Positions 44,264-52,767 of a stretch of 64,000 bases of DNA are shown piece after piece (within the stretch, counting starts at the first letter, position 1; every line of letters begins with the position of its first letter). The notes under the pieces are model-generated. The model did no database searches, had not been told where the DNA came from, and was given only the letters and a program-made list of their open reading frames with translations. Origin of the DNA: Thermoactinospora rubra (GTDB lineage Bacteria > Actinomycetota > Actinomycetes > Streptosporangiales > Streptosporangiaceae). The DNA lies in the NCBI RefSeq assembly GCF_002093975.1, contig NZ_MSZZ01000044.1:48441-112440 (forward strand). The letters are read 5' to 3'. The position numbers and the translations under genes are program-made.

Positions 44264-44713
44264 ATGTCGGCCATGCGAACTCTCACATCGCGCACCACCC
44301 CTACCCCAATAGGCACACCCGATATGAGCCGTCTCCGCGATGCCGCCGAAAGCATCGCTACAGCCTGGTTCCAGATCCGAGGCTTCGAAATCGACGAACC
44401 GCGGAAGCCCACCACCTACGACCTCGTGGTTCGCAAGGGCGACCTCGTCAAGACGGTCCAAGTGAAGACCACCACTTACCGAGACAACGGGAACTGGCTC
44501 GTCAACATCGGACGCCGACCCTCGAACGTCTCCAAGAGCGTGTCCCGCCTCGCCTACGTCAACGGCACCGTGGACTGGTTCTTCATCATCGACGGCGACC
44601 TGGCGATCTACCTCGTCCCCGCATCCGAAGTAGCGGGACAGGTCACTATGACCTTGAGTCACTACCAGGACTACCGCGTCGGCTCAGCCGCAAGCCTGGC
44701 CATCCAACTCTAA
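44264..44713 (+). CDS. PD-(D/E)XK nuclease-like protein
   Basis: Up to 149 residues. A Holliday-junction-resolvase/intron-endonuclease-like core is seen: an N-terminal helix with SRLRDAAESIATAWFQIRGF, then TYDLVVRKG and VQVKTTTY, giving the D...QxK pattern. The start is unsure: ATG at 44264 lies at the foot of the tRNA terminator without an RBS; ATG at 44324 (MSRLRD) is a good alternative. The base composition is visibly less GC-rich than neighbours. It sits alone between two strong terminators after a tRNA, suggesting arrival by integration. Confidence 0.7.
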   Translation: MSAMRTLTSRTTPTPIGTPDMSRLRDAAESIATAWFQIRGFEIDEPRKPTTYDLVVRKGDLVKTVQVKTTTYRDNGNWLVNIGRRPSNVSKSVSRLAYVNGTVDWFFIIDGDLAIYLVPASEVAGQVTMTLSHYQDYRVGSAASLAIQL

Positions 44714-44720
44714 GAATCAA

Positions 44721-44748
44721 ACGAGGGCCCCGATTTCGGGGCCCTCGT
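44721..44748 (+). terminator. Strong hairpin terminator
   Basis: Perfect 12-bp stem ACGAGGGCCCCG with an ATTT loop, eight bases after the nuclease-like gene. Confidence 0.85.
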
Positions 44749-44895
44749 CACGCCTGGGCCGACACCTCGATGCTCTGCGGGTACGCCACCAGATGACGCT
44801 TGAGAAGTAAGTCCGCTCGCCCCGCTTGACGTCATAGCCTTAGCGCACATCCAAGGCGCCCGCGCACACTCGCGGGCGGGAAAGGACGGCGGCGG

Positions 44896-45321
44896 GTGGC
44901 ACGCAGGCCGACGATCGACCGGGCGGAGCTGGCGAGGCTGGTGGCCGAGGGGCGGAGCGTGCGCGAGCTGGCCGAGCACTTCGGAGTGAGCGAGTCGGGG
45001 GTACTGCAGGCCAAGCGGGCGGCCGGGCTGGCCAAGCCGATGCTCGACCACAGCGCGGCCATCCCGTGGAAGCTGGCCAGGCGGCACGCCCAGTCCGGTC
45101 CGGCGACGAACCTGCGCAACCTGTCGGCCGTCGCCCAGGGCAGGACCCTGGCGCCGGAGAAGGTCAACACCGCGCTCCGGTGGGCGCAGCGGCTGGTCGA
45201 CAACGGCCTGGACGTCGCCTACGACCCCGAGCGGGGCTTCGCCGAGGTGCCCGCCGATCCGCGCGGTTCTCACGTGGCGCAAGTGCTCGAAGCTGCGCGA
45301 AAGGCGCTACAGGCGGACTGA
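44896..45321 (+). CDS. Helix-turn-helix DNA-binding protein
   Basis: 141 residues from GTG at 44896 (AAAGGACGG upstream). Residues about 8-35 form a homeodomain-like HTH (RAELARLVAEGRSVRELAEH, FGVSESGVLQAKRAAGL). The rest is helical and basic. It may be a small nucleoid or phage-type regulator; no partner is evident. Confidence 0.75.
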   Translation: MARRPTIDRAELARLVAEGRSVRELAEHFGVSESGVLQAKRAAGLAKPMLDHSAAIPWKLARRHAQSGPATNLRNLSAVAQGRTLAPEKVNTALRWAQRLVDNGLDVAYDPERGFAEVPADPRGSHVAQVLEAARKALQAD

Positions 45322-45391
45322 GTCCGCGTTTCGGACAGCGTCTCCAGGGCAGTCGCTGAGCGACCAAGAGACACCCCCCGGAGGCGTGGAT

Positions 45392-46036
45392 ATGTCCATG
45401 GAAACCCTCATCTGGGTGGCCGTTGTGGTGGTCGCGGTGGTGGCTGTCGCCGCCGTGGGTTACGTGGTGCTGCAGCAGCAGCGTCGTAACCGCCTCCGCG
45501 CACGGTTCGGCCCGGAATACGACCGTCTGGTGGCGGAGTCGGAGAACCGCAAGGAGGCCGAGCAGGAGCTGCTGGCCCGTGAGCAGCGGTTCTCGCAGCT
45601 GGACATCCGGCCATTGGCCCCCGAGAGCCGCCAGACCTATGCCAAGCGCTGGACGGAGGTCCAGGAGCGCTTCGTCGACTCCCCCGCCATGGCGGTGACC
45701 GAGGCCGACCAGCTGGTGACGGCGGTCATGGCCGAGCGCGGTTACCCCACCGACGACTTCGAGGAGCGGATGTCGACCCTGTCGGTGGCGCACGCCGCGA
45801 CCCTCGACCACTACCGCAAGGCGCACGACATCAGCGCCAGGGCGGCGCGCAAGGAGGCGTCGACCGAGGATCTGCGCCAGGCGATGGTGCACTACCGCGC
45901 GCTGTTCCAGGAGCTGCTGGAGGAGCCGGCGGAGCGCCAGGACCGCGCCGGCCAGGACCACGCCGACCACCAGGACCGCGTGGAACACCAGGACGCCGAG
46001 CACCACCGTCGCCACGACAACACCACAGGACGGTGA
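45392..46036 (+). CDS. Single-span membrane protein with coiled-coil-like domain
   Basis: 214 residues from ATG at 45392, with GGAGG seven bases upstream. The membrane helix (about 5-28) starts METLIWVAVVVVAVVAVAAV. A helical domain with RWTEVQERFVDSPAMAVTEA follows and is repeated in the next gene's product (RWRDVQSGFVDEPRQAVERA). The C-terminal tail is rich in Asp, His, Gln and Arg. First of a tight three-gene cassette. The function is unknown. Confidence 0.75.
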   Translation: MSMETLIWVAVVVVAVVAVAAVGYVVLQQQRRNRLRARFGPEYDRLVAESENRKEAEQELLAREQRFSQLDIRPLAPESRQTYAKRWTEVQERFVDSPAMAVTEADQLVTAVMAERGYPTDDFEERMSTLSVAHAATLDHYRKAHDISARAARKEASTEDLRQAMVHYRALFQELLEEPAERQDRAGQDHADHQDRVEHQDAEHHRRHDNTTGR

Positions 46037-46042
46037 TCCCAT

Positions 46043-46762
46043 ATGCAAGACAGGCGGACCGATGAGGAGCTGACGGCGACGCGGCTGGAGGAGCAGCACC
46101 GCGACGCCGCCGAGGCCGAGCGTGCCGAGCAGGAGCGCGCCGGCCAGTTCGAGGCCCAGCGGGCGAGGGAGGGGCAGGAGAGCCCGGAGCCCGTCCGCGA
46201 CGAGGCGACGTCCCAGCCGCACGACTACCGCACCGACCTCCAGGGCGAGCAGCCGCTGGCCCGCGAGGACGAGAACCGCGGCGAGCCGGCGACCTACGAC
46301 CAGGACCGCGACGAGGGCCGCGACGAGCTGCGCGTCCCCGGCCAGCGGGCCGACGAGAGCGCGACGACGCCCGGCGCCGCCACGACGCCGAGCGCCGCGC
46401 CCTCCGGCACCGCGACACCCGAAGCCGGTGACGTGCTCATCGCTCCCGAGCCCGAGCACGCGCACGCCGTGCCGTACCAGGGCGGCGACGCCCTGCTGGA
46501 CCGGGATCCCGCGCAGGTGCGGGAGCGCTGGCGCGACGTGCAGTCCGGGTTCGTGGACGAGCCGCGCCAGGCGGTCGAGCGCGCCGACGAGCTGGTGGAG
46601 GAGCTGGTCGTCGCCCTGACCACCTCGCTGACCGGCCGGACCAACGAGCTGCGCGACCGGTGGAAGAACGCCGGCGAGCAGGACACCGAGCAGCTGCGCC
46701 GCGCGCTGCGCGACTACCGCGCGGTGCTGGAGCGGCTGCTGACCCTGTCCGAGGGGAGGTGA
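46043..46762 (+). CDS. Acidic soluble protein, paralogue of the membrane protein domain
   Basis: 239 residues. A long low-complexity charged N-terminal half (Glu, Asp, Arg, Gln, Thr-rich) is followed by a C-terminal helical domain (ERWRDVQSGFVDEPRQAVER, then LRDRWKNAGEQDTEQLRRAL). This domain matches the one in the gene before. It begins six bases after that stop. A stress-related or structural role is possible, with no firm family. Confidence 0.7.
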   Translation: MQDRRTDEELTATRLEEQHRDAAEAERAEQERAGQFEAQRAREGQESPEPVRDEATSQPHDYRTDLQGEQPLAREDENRGEPATYDQDRDEGRDELRVPGQRADESATTPGAATTPSAAPSGTATPEAGDVLIAPEPEHAHAVPYQGGDALLDRDPAQVRERWRDVQSGFVDEPRQAVERADELVEELVVALTTSLTGRTNELRDRWKNAGEQDTEQLRRALRDYRAVLERLLTLSEGR

Positions 46763-46768
46763 GCGAGC

Positions 46769-46963
46769 GTGCTGGCAGTCGTCGCGGCCATCATCTTCGG
46801 CCTGGGGTTCCTGTTCGACTTAGTGAACGTCCGGATCGGCGCCGGGATCTCCGGCACCACCTTCATGCTGCTGGGCCTGTGCCTGCTGGCCCTGCACCAG
46901 GCGGGCGTGGGTACGGCGAGCATCCGCAGCTACAGCGGATGGCGGGGCAGGACCCGACGCTGA
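46769..46963 (+). CDS. Small two-span membrane protein
   Basis: 64 residues from GTG at 46769, six bases after the previous stop. Two membrane segments (LAVVAAIIFGLGFLFDLV and GTTFMLLGLCLLALHQAGVG) and a basic tail. Common as a conserved small membrane protein in actinomycetes; function unknown. Confidence 0.7.
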   Translation: MLAVVAAIIFGLGFLFDLVNVRIGAGISGTTFMLLGLCLLALHQAGVGTASIRSYSGWRGRTRR

Positions 46964-46993
46964 AAGGCCCACGGTAAGCCCGTAGGACATAGA

Positions 46994-47030
46994 GACAGGG
47001 ACGTCCCCGCTCGCAGGGGACGTCCCTGTC
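46994..47030. terminator. Bidirectional hairpin terminator
   Basis: Perfect 15-bp stem GACAGGGACGTCCCC with a GCTCGCA loop between the convergent membrane cassette and NDH-2 gene. Confidence 0.85.
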
Positions 47031-47031
47031 A

Positions 47032-48330
47032 TCATGACTCCCGGGCGGCGTACTCGAACTCCTGGCGCGGATGCGTCAGAGCGCCCAGCGCGACGATGTC
47101 CCGCCGGAAGAACAGCGCGAGCGTCCAGTCGACCAGCACCCGCACCTTCCGGTTGACGGTCGGCACGCGCGACAGGTGGTAGGTGCGGTGCACGAACCAC
47201 GCCAGCGGCCCCCGCAGCTCGCGCCCGTAGATCTGCGCGACGCCCTTGCGCAGGCCGAGGCTGGCGACCGAGCCGGCGTAGGCGTGCCGGTACTGCCGCA
47301 GCGGCTCCTGCCGCAGCGTGGCCACGACGTTGCCGGCCAGGACCTTCGTCTGCCGTACGGCATGCTGCGCGTTGGGCGCGGTGAGCCGGCCCGGCTTGGT
47401 CAGGTCCGGTACGGCGGCGCAGTCCCCCGCGGTGAAGACGTTCTCGCGCCCGTCCACGGTCAGGAAGGCGGTGGCCTTGACGCGGCCCTTGTCGTCGATC
47501 GGCAGGTCGCCGGAGCGGACGACGGGGTGCGGCTTGACCCCGGCCGTCCACACCAGCGTGGCGGCGTCGAACTCGGTGCCGTCGTCGAGCACGACGTGGC
47601 CGTCCTTGACCGACTCCAGCCTGGTGCCCAGACGCACGTCGATGCCGCGGGCGCGCAGCTGCTCCAGGGTCCAGCGGCCCATCTCGGGCCCCACCTCGGG
47701 CAGGATGCGGTCGGTGGCCTCGATGAGGTACCACTTCATGTCGCCCGGCTCGATGGTCGGGAAGTAGCGGCAGGCGTCGCGGGCCATGTCCTCCAGCTCG
47801 GCCAGCGCCTCCACCCCGGCGTAGCCCCCGCCCACGAAGACGAAGGTCAGCGCCTCGCGCCTGATGGACTCCTCGGTGACGGAGGCGGCCAGGTCGAGCT
47901 GGGCGAGCACGTGGTTGCGCAGGGCGATGGCCTCCTCGACGGTCTTGAAGCCGATGCCGTACTCGGCTAGCCCGGGGATGGGCAGCGTGCGGGAGATCGA
48001 GCCGGGCGCCACGACCAGCAGGTCGTACTCCACGCGCCGCGGGTCGCCGCGGCGCGGGCTGAACTCCACGAACCGCCCGGCGGTGTCGATCCTGGTGACC
48101 CAGCCGTTGAGGATCGTGCAGCGTTTCAGGACTCGGCGCAGCGGGACGACGACGTGGCGCGGCTCGAGGTTGCCGGCCGCGGCTTCGGGGAGGAACGGCT
48201 GGTAGGTCATGTAGGAGTCGGCGTCGATCACGGTGATCTCCGCCTCGCCCGGCCGCAGCCTGCGCTGCAGGCGCAGGGCGGTGTACATGCCGACGTAGCC
48301 GCCTCCGACGATGAGGATGCGCGGTCTCAT
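47032..48330 (-). CDS. ndh: Type II NADH dehydrogenase (FAD-dependent)
   Basis: A 432-residue flavoprotein. It has the FAD-binding IVGGGYVGMYTALRLQRRLR, the NADH-binding VFVGGGYAGVEALAELEDMA, and the C-terminal NVFTAGDCAAVPD that closes on FAD. A membrane-attachment region lies near WTLALFFRRDIVALG. It passes electrons from NADH to quinone without pumping protons. It stands downstream of the anti-sigma gene with a 30-base gap and may belong to the same stress transcript. Confidence 0.9.
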   Translation of the reverse strand: MRPRILIVGGGYVGMYTALRLQRRLRPGEAEITVIDADSYMTYQPFLPEAAAGNLEPRHVVVPLRRVLKRCTILNGWVTRIDTAGRFVEFSPRRGDPRRVEYDLLVVAPGSISRTLPIPGLAEYGIGFKTVEEAIALRNHVLAQLDLAASVTEESIRREALTFVFVGGGYAGVEALAELEDMARDACRYFPTIEPGDMKWYLIEATDRILPEVGPEMGRWTLEQLRARGIDVRLGTRLESVKDGHVVLDDGTEFDAATLVWTAGVKPHPVVRSGDLPIDDKGRVKATAFLTVDGRENVFTAGDCAAVPDLTKPGRLTAPNAQHAVRQTKVLAGNVVATLRQEPLRQYRHAYAGSVASLGLRKGVAQIYGRELRGPLAWFVHRTYHLSRVPTVNRKVRVLVDWTLALFFRRDIVALGALTHPRQEFEYAARES

Positions 48331-48360
48331 GGCATGGACCCCTTCCCCGCGGGTCCCGGT

Positions 48361-48828
48361 TCAGGCCTCACCCGGGAATCTCCCGCCCGCGCCGCTGCCC
48401 GTGAAACGCATGGTGACGGTGCTGCCGCCGGGCCCGGTGCGGACGGCGAAGGCGTCGGCCAGCAGGCGCGCCAGCCACAGGCCCATCCCCCTGGTGGCGT
48501 GCGGGGCGGGGGCGGCCTCCCCCGGCGTGCCCTCCGGCGTCCAGGTGCCGCGGTCGTGGATCTCCACGACCATGGAGTCGTCGGCGCACCACACGACCAG
48601 CTGGGCGCCGTCGGGGTCCCCGTGGGTGACGGCGTTGGTGGCGACCTCGTTGACGGCCACCACCACGTCGCCCACCGCGTCCTCGCCCAGGCCCAGCCCA
48701 CGGGCGGCGTCCTCGGTGACGTGCCTGACCTTCGGCAGGTCGGCCAGCCGGAACGTCATCCGGCTGACGGGCACCCCGGACGGGGGGCCGGTGAAGCCCG
48801 GGGACGGACCTGGGACCTCCCTCGTCAC
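48361..48828 (-). CDS. RsbW-type anti-sigma factor kinase (HATPase)
   Basis: 155 residues from GTG at 48828. The GHKL ATPase fold is shown by the N box EVATNAVTHGDPDG, the G1 box DRGTWTPE and the G2 box GMGLWLARLLADAF. It is encoded after a SigB/F-type sigma factor and near a STAS protein, so it probably binds the sigma factor and is released by the unphosphorylated STAS partner. An internal start near MTFRLADLPK would remove about 23 residues. Confidence 0.88.
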   Translation of the reverse strand: MTREVPGPSPGFTGPPSGVPVSRMTFRLADLPKVRHVTEDAARGLGLGEDAVGDVVVAVNEVATNAVTHGDPDGAQLVVWCADDSMVVEIHDRGTWTPEGTPGEAAPAPHATRGMGLWLARLLADAFAVRTGPGGSTVTMRFTGSGAGGRFPGEA

Positions 48829-48872
48829 CGTTCCGCCAATCGTTGCCGACGAGCACCCGCCCGGCGGGGCGT

Positions 48873-49643
48873 CTACCCCACGAGCTCGGTGCGAAGCTGG
48901 TCGAGGACCTTGCGCAGAATTCTCGAGACGTGCATCTGTGAGATGCCGAACTCCGCCGCGATCTCGGCCTGGGTCATGTTGCCGAAGAAGCGCAGCAGCA
49001 GGATGTGCTTCTCCCGGTACGGGAGGGCGTCGATGAGGGGCTTGACCGCCTCGCGGTCGACCATGGTGCTCAGGGAGTCGTCGGCCTCGGGGATGAGCTC
49101 GCCGAGGGAGGCCGCGTCGTCGTCGGCGCCCAGCGGGGCGTCCAGCGACAGCGTGCTGTAGGCGGCCGAGGCGTCCAGCGTGAGCAGGACCTCCTCCTCG
49201 GAGATGTTCATCTTGGCCGCCAGCTCCTGGACCGTGGGCGAGCGGCCCAGGTCCTGGCTCAGGTCGGAGATCAGGCGGTTCAGCTCCGAGCGCCGCTCCT
49301 GGTACAGCCGCGGCACGCGGATCGCCCAGGTGCGGTCGCGGAAGTGGCGCTTGACCTCGCCGGTCATGGTGACCACCGCGTAGCCGCGGAAGGCGTGACC
49401 GAGCGTGGGGTCGAATCCGTTGATCGCCTTCATGAGGCCGACGTAGGCGGCCTGCAGCAGGTCCTCCAGCGGCTCGCCGCGGTAGCGGTAGCGGCGTGCT
49501 ATCTCCATGGCCAGCGGGCGGTGCATCTCCACGATCCGCTCGCGCAGCCGTTCCCTGTCGTAGTCGGAGATTCCCGGCCTGGCCATGTCGGCCAGGAGCT
49601 CCTCGGCGGTCATCTCTTCGAGCGCGCGTTCCTGCAGAGCCAT
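48873..49643 (-). CDS. SigB/SigF-family RNA polymerase sigma factor
   Basis: A 256-residue sigma factor with regions 2 to 4. Region 2 has LEDLLQAAYVGLMKAINGFD, then AFRGYAVVTMTGEVKRHFRD. Region 3 lies around RRSELNRLISDLSQDLGRSP. Region 4 HTH is TQAEIAAEFGISQMHVSRIL. The length fits general-stress or sporulation sigma factors of actinomycetes. Its neighbours (anti-sigma kinase, STAS antagonist, PP2C-like protein) complete a partner-switch module. Confidence 0.93.
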   Translation of the reverse strand: MALQERALEEMTAEELLADMARPGISDYDRERLRERIVEMHRPLAMEIARRYRYRGEPLEDLLQAAYVGLMKAINGFDPTLGHAFRGYAVVTMTGEVKRHFRDRTWAIRVPRLYQERRSELNRLISDLSQDLGRSPTVQELAAKMNISEEEVLLTLDASAAYSTLSLDAPLGADDDAASLGELIPEADDSLSTMVDREAVKPLIDALPYREKHILLLRFFGNMTQAEIAAEFGISQMHVSRILRKVLDQLRTELVG

Positions 49644-49785
49644 CGGTTGACTCCTCTATGGGAATGACGGCCCCCGCACAGGAAAAAAGCCCATGCAGAG
49701 GCACAGCTTTCGCAAGCCCTCTGCTGGACTTCGCGCCAAGTATCCCCCGTTTCCCTCGATGTATTCATCGCTCGCGAGGTGACAG

Positions 49786-49791
49786 TAAGGT
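49786..49791 (+). promoter_or_regulatory. -10 element TAAGGT for a leaderless STAS transcript
   Basis: TAAGGT ends six bases before the GTG at 49798; no RBS is seen. Confidence 0.45.
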
Positions 49792-49797
49792 TGCCTC

Positions 49798-50139
49798 GTG
49801 ACAAACCCGGACGCCGCTCTCAGCCTGACGCCGTCCACCGCCGACGGGTTCACCGTCCTGCGCGTGGCAGGCGTGCTCGACGCCACGACCCGTGAGCAGT
49901 TCGCCGAGGGGCTGGCGGGCATACCGGGCGACCTGATCCTGGACCTGTCCGGCGTCACGTTCATGGACTCGCGCGCGCTAGGGCTGATCGTGCACCGCTG
50001 GCAGACCAGCCTGACCGCCGACGTGAAGTTCGCCCTGGTGGGCGTGCGCTACTCGACCGCCAAGGTGATGTGGATCACGGGGCTGGCCGAGCGGCTGCCG
50101 CTGTATGACTCGCTCGAGGCGGCCCTAGCGTCGGCGTGA
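49798..50139 (+). CDS. STAS-domain anti-sigma factor antagonist
   Basis: 113 residues. The STAS fold shows FTVLRVAGVLDATTREQFAE and the phospho-acceptor region LDLSGVTFMDSRALGLIVHR, with Ser kept after Asp. When dephosphorylated it would bind the RsbW-like kinase and free the sigma factor. It is divergent from the sigma gene and its 3' end overlaps the convergent ANTAR gene by 15 bases. Confidence 0.9.
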   Translation: MTNPDAALSLTPSTADGFTVLRVAGVLDATTREQFAEGLAGIPGDLILDLSGVTFMDSRALGLIVHRWQTSLTADVKFALVGVRYSTAKVMWITGLAERLPLYDSLEAALASA

Positions 50140-50844
50140 GCCGCGCTGATGCTCCTCGACAAGCTGCCGGGCCAGGTCGGCCACCTTGATCTGGTGCTGC
50201 TGGGAGACCCGGCGCAGCTCCTCGAAGGCGTCCTCGGCCGAGCAGCCGCTGGCCTTCATGATGATGCCCTTGGCCTGGTCGATGAGCGAGCGGCCGGCCA
50301 GAGCCTCCTGCAGCTGGGCGGCGCCGGTGCGCACCTCGTCGAAGTCCCACATGTTGGCCATGGCGACGCTGAGCTGCTCGGCGAGCATGTCGGCCAGGGC
50401 GGCGGCGCCCTCCACCGGGAAGGCGTCGGGCCGCACGGAGTACAGCCCCACCACGAACTGGGCCGGCGCCACCTCGACCGGCAGCACGAGCACCGACCGC
50501 ACTCCGTAGCTGACGGCGAGCGTCGCGTATCGTGGCCATCGAGCTTCATGCAGGACGTCGGGCACCGTCGCCCGGCGGCCGGTCTTCCTGGCTTCCAGGC
50601 TCGGGCCCTCGCCGAGGTCCCGCTCGGCCTCCACCAGGGTGATGAGCTCGCTGTGGGAGGCGGAGACCAGCACCCGGCTGTCGCGCCACTGCTCGACCGA
50701 CCCGCCTGAGCAGCCGGGCACGCCGGTGGCCAGCGTGGTCGTCAGACCGCGCAACACGCGCTCGGTCGAGGTCTCCTCGCTGAGCCGGCCGAGTGCGGCA
50801 AGATCTCTTGCGAGACCGGGAGTGATCATCGCCTTGAAGTCCAT
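50125..50844 (-). CDS. GAF-ANTAR RNA-binding antiterminator regulator
   Basis: A 239-residue protein. A GAF sensor (about 30-165; VERDLGEGPSLEARK-like region) is followed by an ANTAR domain (about 178-232) with AGRSLIDQAKGIIMKASGCS, then AEDAFEELRRVSQQHQIKVA. ANTAR proteins bind paired hairpins in leader RNAs and prevent termination. Location among sigma control genes suggests a stress role. No obvious two-hairpin target was found nearby. Confidence 0.9.
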   Translation of the reverse strand: MDFKAMITPGLARDLAALGRLSEETSTERVLRGLTTTLATGVPGCSGGSVEQWRDSRVLVSASHSELITLVEAERDLGEGPSLEARKTGRRATVPDVLHEARWPRYATLAVSYGVRSVLVLPVEVAPAQFVVGLYSVRPDAFPVEGAAALADMLAEQLSVAMANMWDFDEVRTGAAQLQEALAGRSLIDQAKGIIMKASGCSAEDAFEELRRVSQQHQIKVADLARQLVEEHQRGSRRR

Positions 50845-50894
50845 GACACGAGATCCCTTCCCGTCGAGCCTGGATTAATCGTAACGTCGAGGAG

Positions 50895-52742
50895 ATGACC
50901 GACCCTATGTCGCTTGACGCGCTCGAGCACGCGGTAGACCAGCTCAGCGCCCGCGTGGCCCAGCTTCGCGAGGCCAGTTCGGCCTACCCCGACGCGCCGG
51001 GGCCCACGCTGGCCGCGGCGCTGGCCGAGCTCGCCACCGCCGTCGACCTGCTGGAGGCCGCCCGCGTGGAGCTGCGCAAGGCTCCGGGCAGGCAGCAGCA
51101 GCAGAAGAAGGGGTCGGGACAGCGGGAGCTGAAGCTGCTGCGGCAGGTCTTCCGCGCCTTCCCGGTGCCGGTCGCGCTGCTGGACGGCGGCGGCGTGGTG
51201 CGGCGCGTGAACGAGGAGACCACGCGGCTGCTGGGCAGCCCGGACGGCTACCTGGTGGGCCGCTCGTTCCCGCTGCTGGTTGACGTCTCCCGGCGAGCCG
51301 CGTTCCGCTCGCACCTGACCTCGGTGCTGCAGACCGGGCAGCCGGCCGCCTTCGAGTCGCGCCTGGCCCACCAGGGCAGGACGCACACGGTGCAGCTCGT
51401 GCTGACCCGGCTGACCATGCCGGGCGAGCCGCAGCCGATGGTCGCCGCCGTGGCGCTGCCCACCGAGGTCCAGCCGCCCGAGCCCGGCTGGGGCCGCCCG
51501 GACCTGTCGGAGGCCCACCTGCTGGTGGAGGCGGCCAGGCGGCAGGAGGTGCTGGCCAGGACCTCGGCGCTGCTGCTGGAGCCCGACAGTCTGCTGCAGC
51601 CGGTGGGGCTGGCGCGGGCCGCCCGGCTGCTGGCGGCCGAGCTGGGCGACTGGGTCATCGCCGACCTGGTGCGCGGCGGGCGGCTGCGCCGCTCGGCGGT
51701 GGTCGCGCCGCGCGACCACCCGGTGGGCGAGCTGGTACGGCTGGTCGAGCAGGCCGAACCCGCCGCCAGCCCCATGATCACCCAGGTGCTGGAGCGCGGC
51801 TCCGGCCAGGTCCACGAGATGGTCGACGACGAGACGCTGCTGGGGCCCTCGGCCGGGGGGCCGCTGGCGACGGCCATCGACGCCGGGTCGCTGCTGTGCG
51901 CGCGGATCGGGGACGGCGAGGGCGTGCTGACGCTGGTGCGCTCCCACGACAAGCCGCCCTTCACGCTGGCCGACCTGTGGCTGGTGGAGGAGATCGGCGA
52001 GCAGCTCGGCCTGGCGCTGCGGGCGCAGGCCGAGATCGCCAGCCGGTCGCGGGTGGCCGACGCGCTGGTGGCCAGCGTGGTGCCGCGCACGCTGCCGGAC
52101 GTGCCCGGGTTCGAGGCGGCGGCCATCTACCACCCGGGCGCCTCGGTGGGTGCCGAGTTCTACGACGTCTTCCCCGTCTCCGGCGGCTGGGGCTTCGCCC
52201 TGGGCGGGGCGGCGGGCAAGGGTGAGGAGGCCGCCTCGGTCAGCGCCATGGTCCGCGGCGGGCTGCGGCTGCTGAGCGTCTGGGAGTCCGATCCCGACCA
52301 GGCCGTGCGCAAGGTGAACGAGGCCCTGGTCAGCCAGGGCACCGGCATGTTCGTCATGGCCCTGGCCGGGTTCGTGCGGGGCAGGAGCATCCGGCTGTCC
52401 TCGGCCGGTCACCACCCCGCCGCGCTCGTGCAGCCCGACGGCACGGTCCGCTTCACCGCGGGCGGCGGCGTGCCGCTGGGCATCTCGCCGCAGGCCGAGA
52501 CGCAGGTGGAGGAGCTGACGCTGCGCCGGGGCCAGCAGCTCGTGCTGTACTCCGAGGGCCTGCTTTCCTCGCGCGACCACCGCGGCGAGCCGTACGGCGA
52601 GGACCGGCTGGCCGACGTGCTGGCCAGGACCGTGGGGCAGGCGCCGGCGACGGTCGTCAAGGCGGTCGAGGAGGACCGGCACGCCTTCGCCGGTGGCCAG
52701 GTGTGGGACGAGATCGTGGTGATGGCGTTGCGGGCGGTGTGA
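50895..52742 (+). CDS. PAS-GAF-SpoIIE (PP2C-like) protein with altered metal-binding residues
   Basis: A 615-residue protein. A helical N-terminus (1-70) is followed by a PAS-like domain (about 85-205), GAF (about 215-390) and a SpoIIE phosphatase domain (395-615). The usual metal Asp positions are changed: GAEFYD (419-424) for GGDxYD, GGAAGKG (437-443) for GDVxGKG, LYSEG (Glu554) for LYTDG, and WDEIV (605-606) for DD. SAGHHP is kept at 503-508. It would act on the STAS protein if active, but may be a pseudo-phosphatase. TAACGT lies seven bases before the ATG, with GAGGAG in between. Confidence 0.88.
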   Translation: MTDPMSLDALEHAVDQLSARVAQLREASSAYPDAPGPTLAAALAELATAVDLLEAARVELRKAPGRQQQQKKGSGQRELKLLRQVFRAFPVPVALLDGGGVVRRVNEETTRLLGSPDGYLVGRSFPLLVDVSRRAAFRSHLTSVLQTGQPAAFESRLAHQGRTHTVQLVLTRLTMPGEPQPMVAAVALPTEVQPPEPGWGRPDLSEAHLLVEAARRQEVLARTSALLLEPDSLLQPVGLARAARLLAAELGDWVIADLVRGGRLRRSAVVAPRDHPVGELVRLVEQAEPAASPMITQVLERGSGQVHEMVDDETLLGPSAGGPLATAIDAGSLLCARIGDGEGVLTLVRSHDKPPFTLADLWLVEEIGEQLGLALRAQAEIASRSRVADALVASVVPRTLPDVPGFEAAAIYHPGASVGAEFYDVFPVSGGWGFALGGAAGKGEEAASVSAMVRGGLRLLSVWESDPDQAVRKVNEALVSQGTGMFVMALAGFVRGRSIRLSSAGHHPAALVQPDGTVRFTAGGGVPLGISPQAETQVEELTLRRGQQLVLYSEGLLSSRDHRGEPYGEDRLADVLARTVGQAPATVVKAVEEDRHAFAGGQVWDEIVVMALRAV

Positions 52743-52767
52743 CCTCGCCCGTTGTGACCTCGCCCGT
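52738..52767. repeat. 15-bp tandem duplication at the gene end
   Basis: TGTGACCTCGCCCGT occurs twice in a row, the first copy holding the stop codon of the PP2C-like gene. Confidence 0.8.

Noticed and set aside
44155..44796. 213-codon open frame starting inside tRNA-Pro
   Set aside because: It runs through the tRNA, its terminator and the nuclease-like gene in another frame; no start signal or domain.
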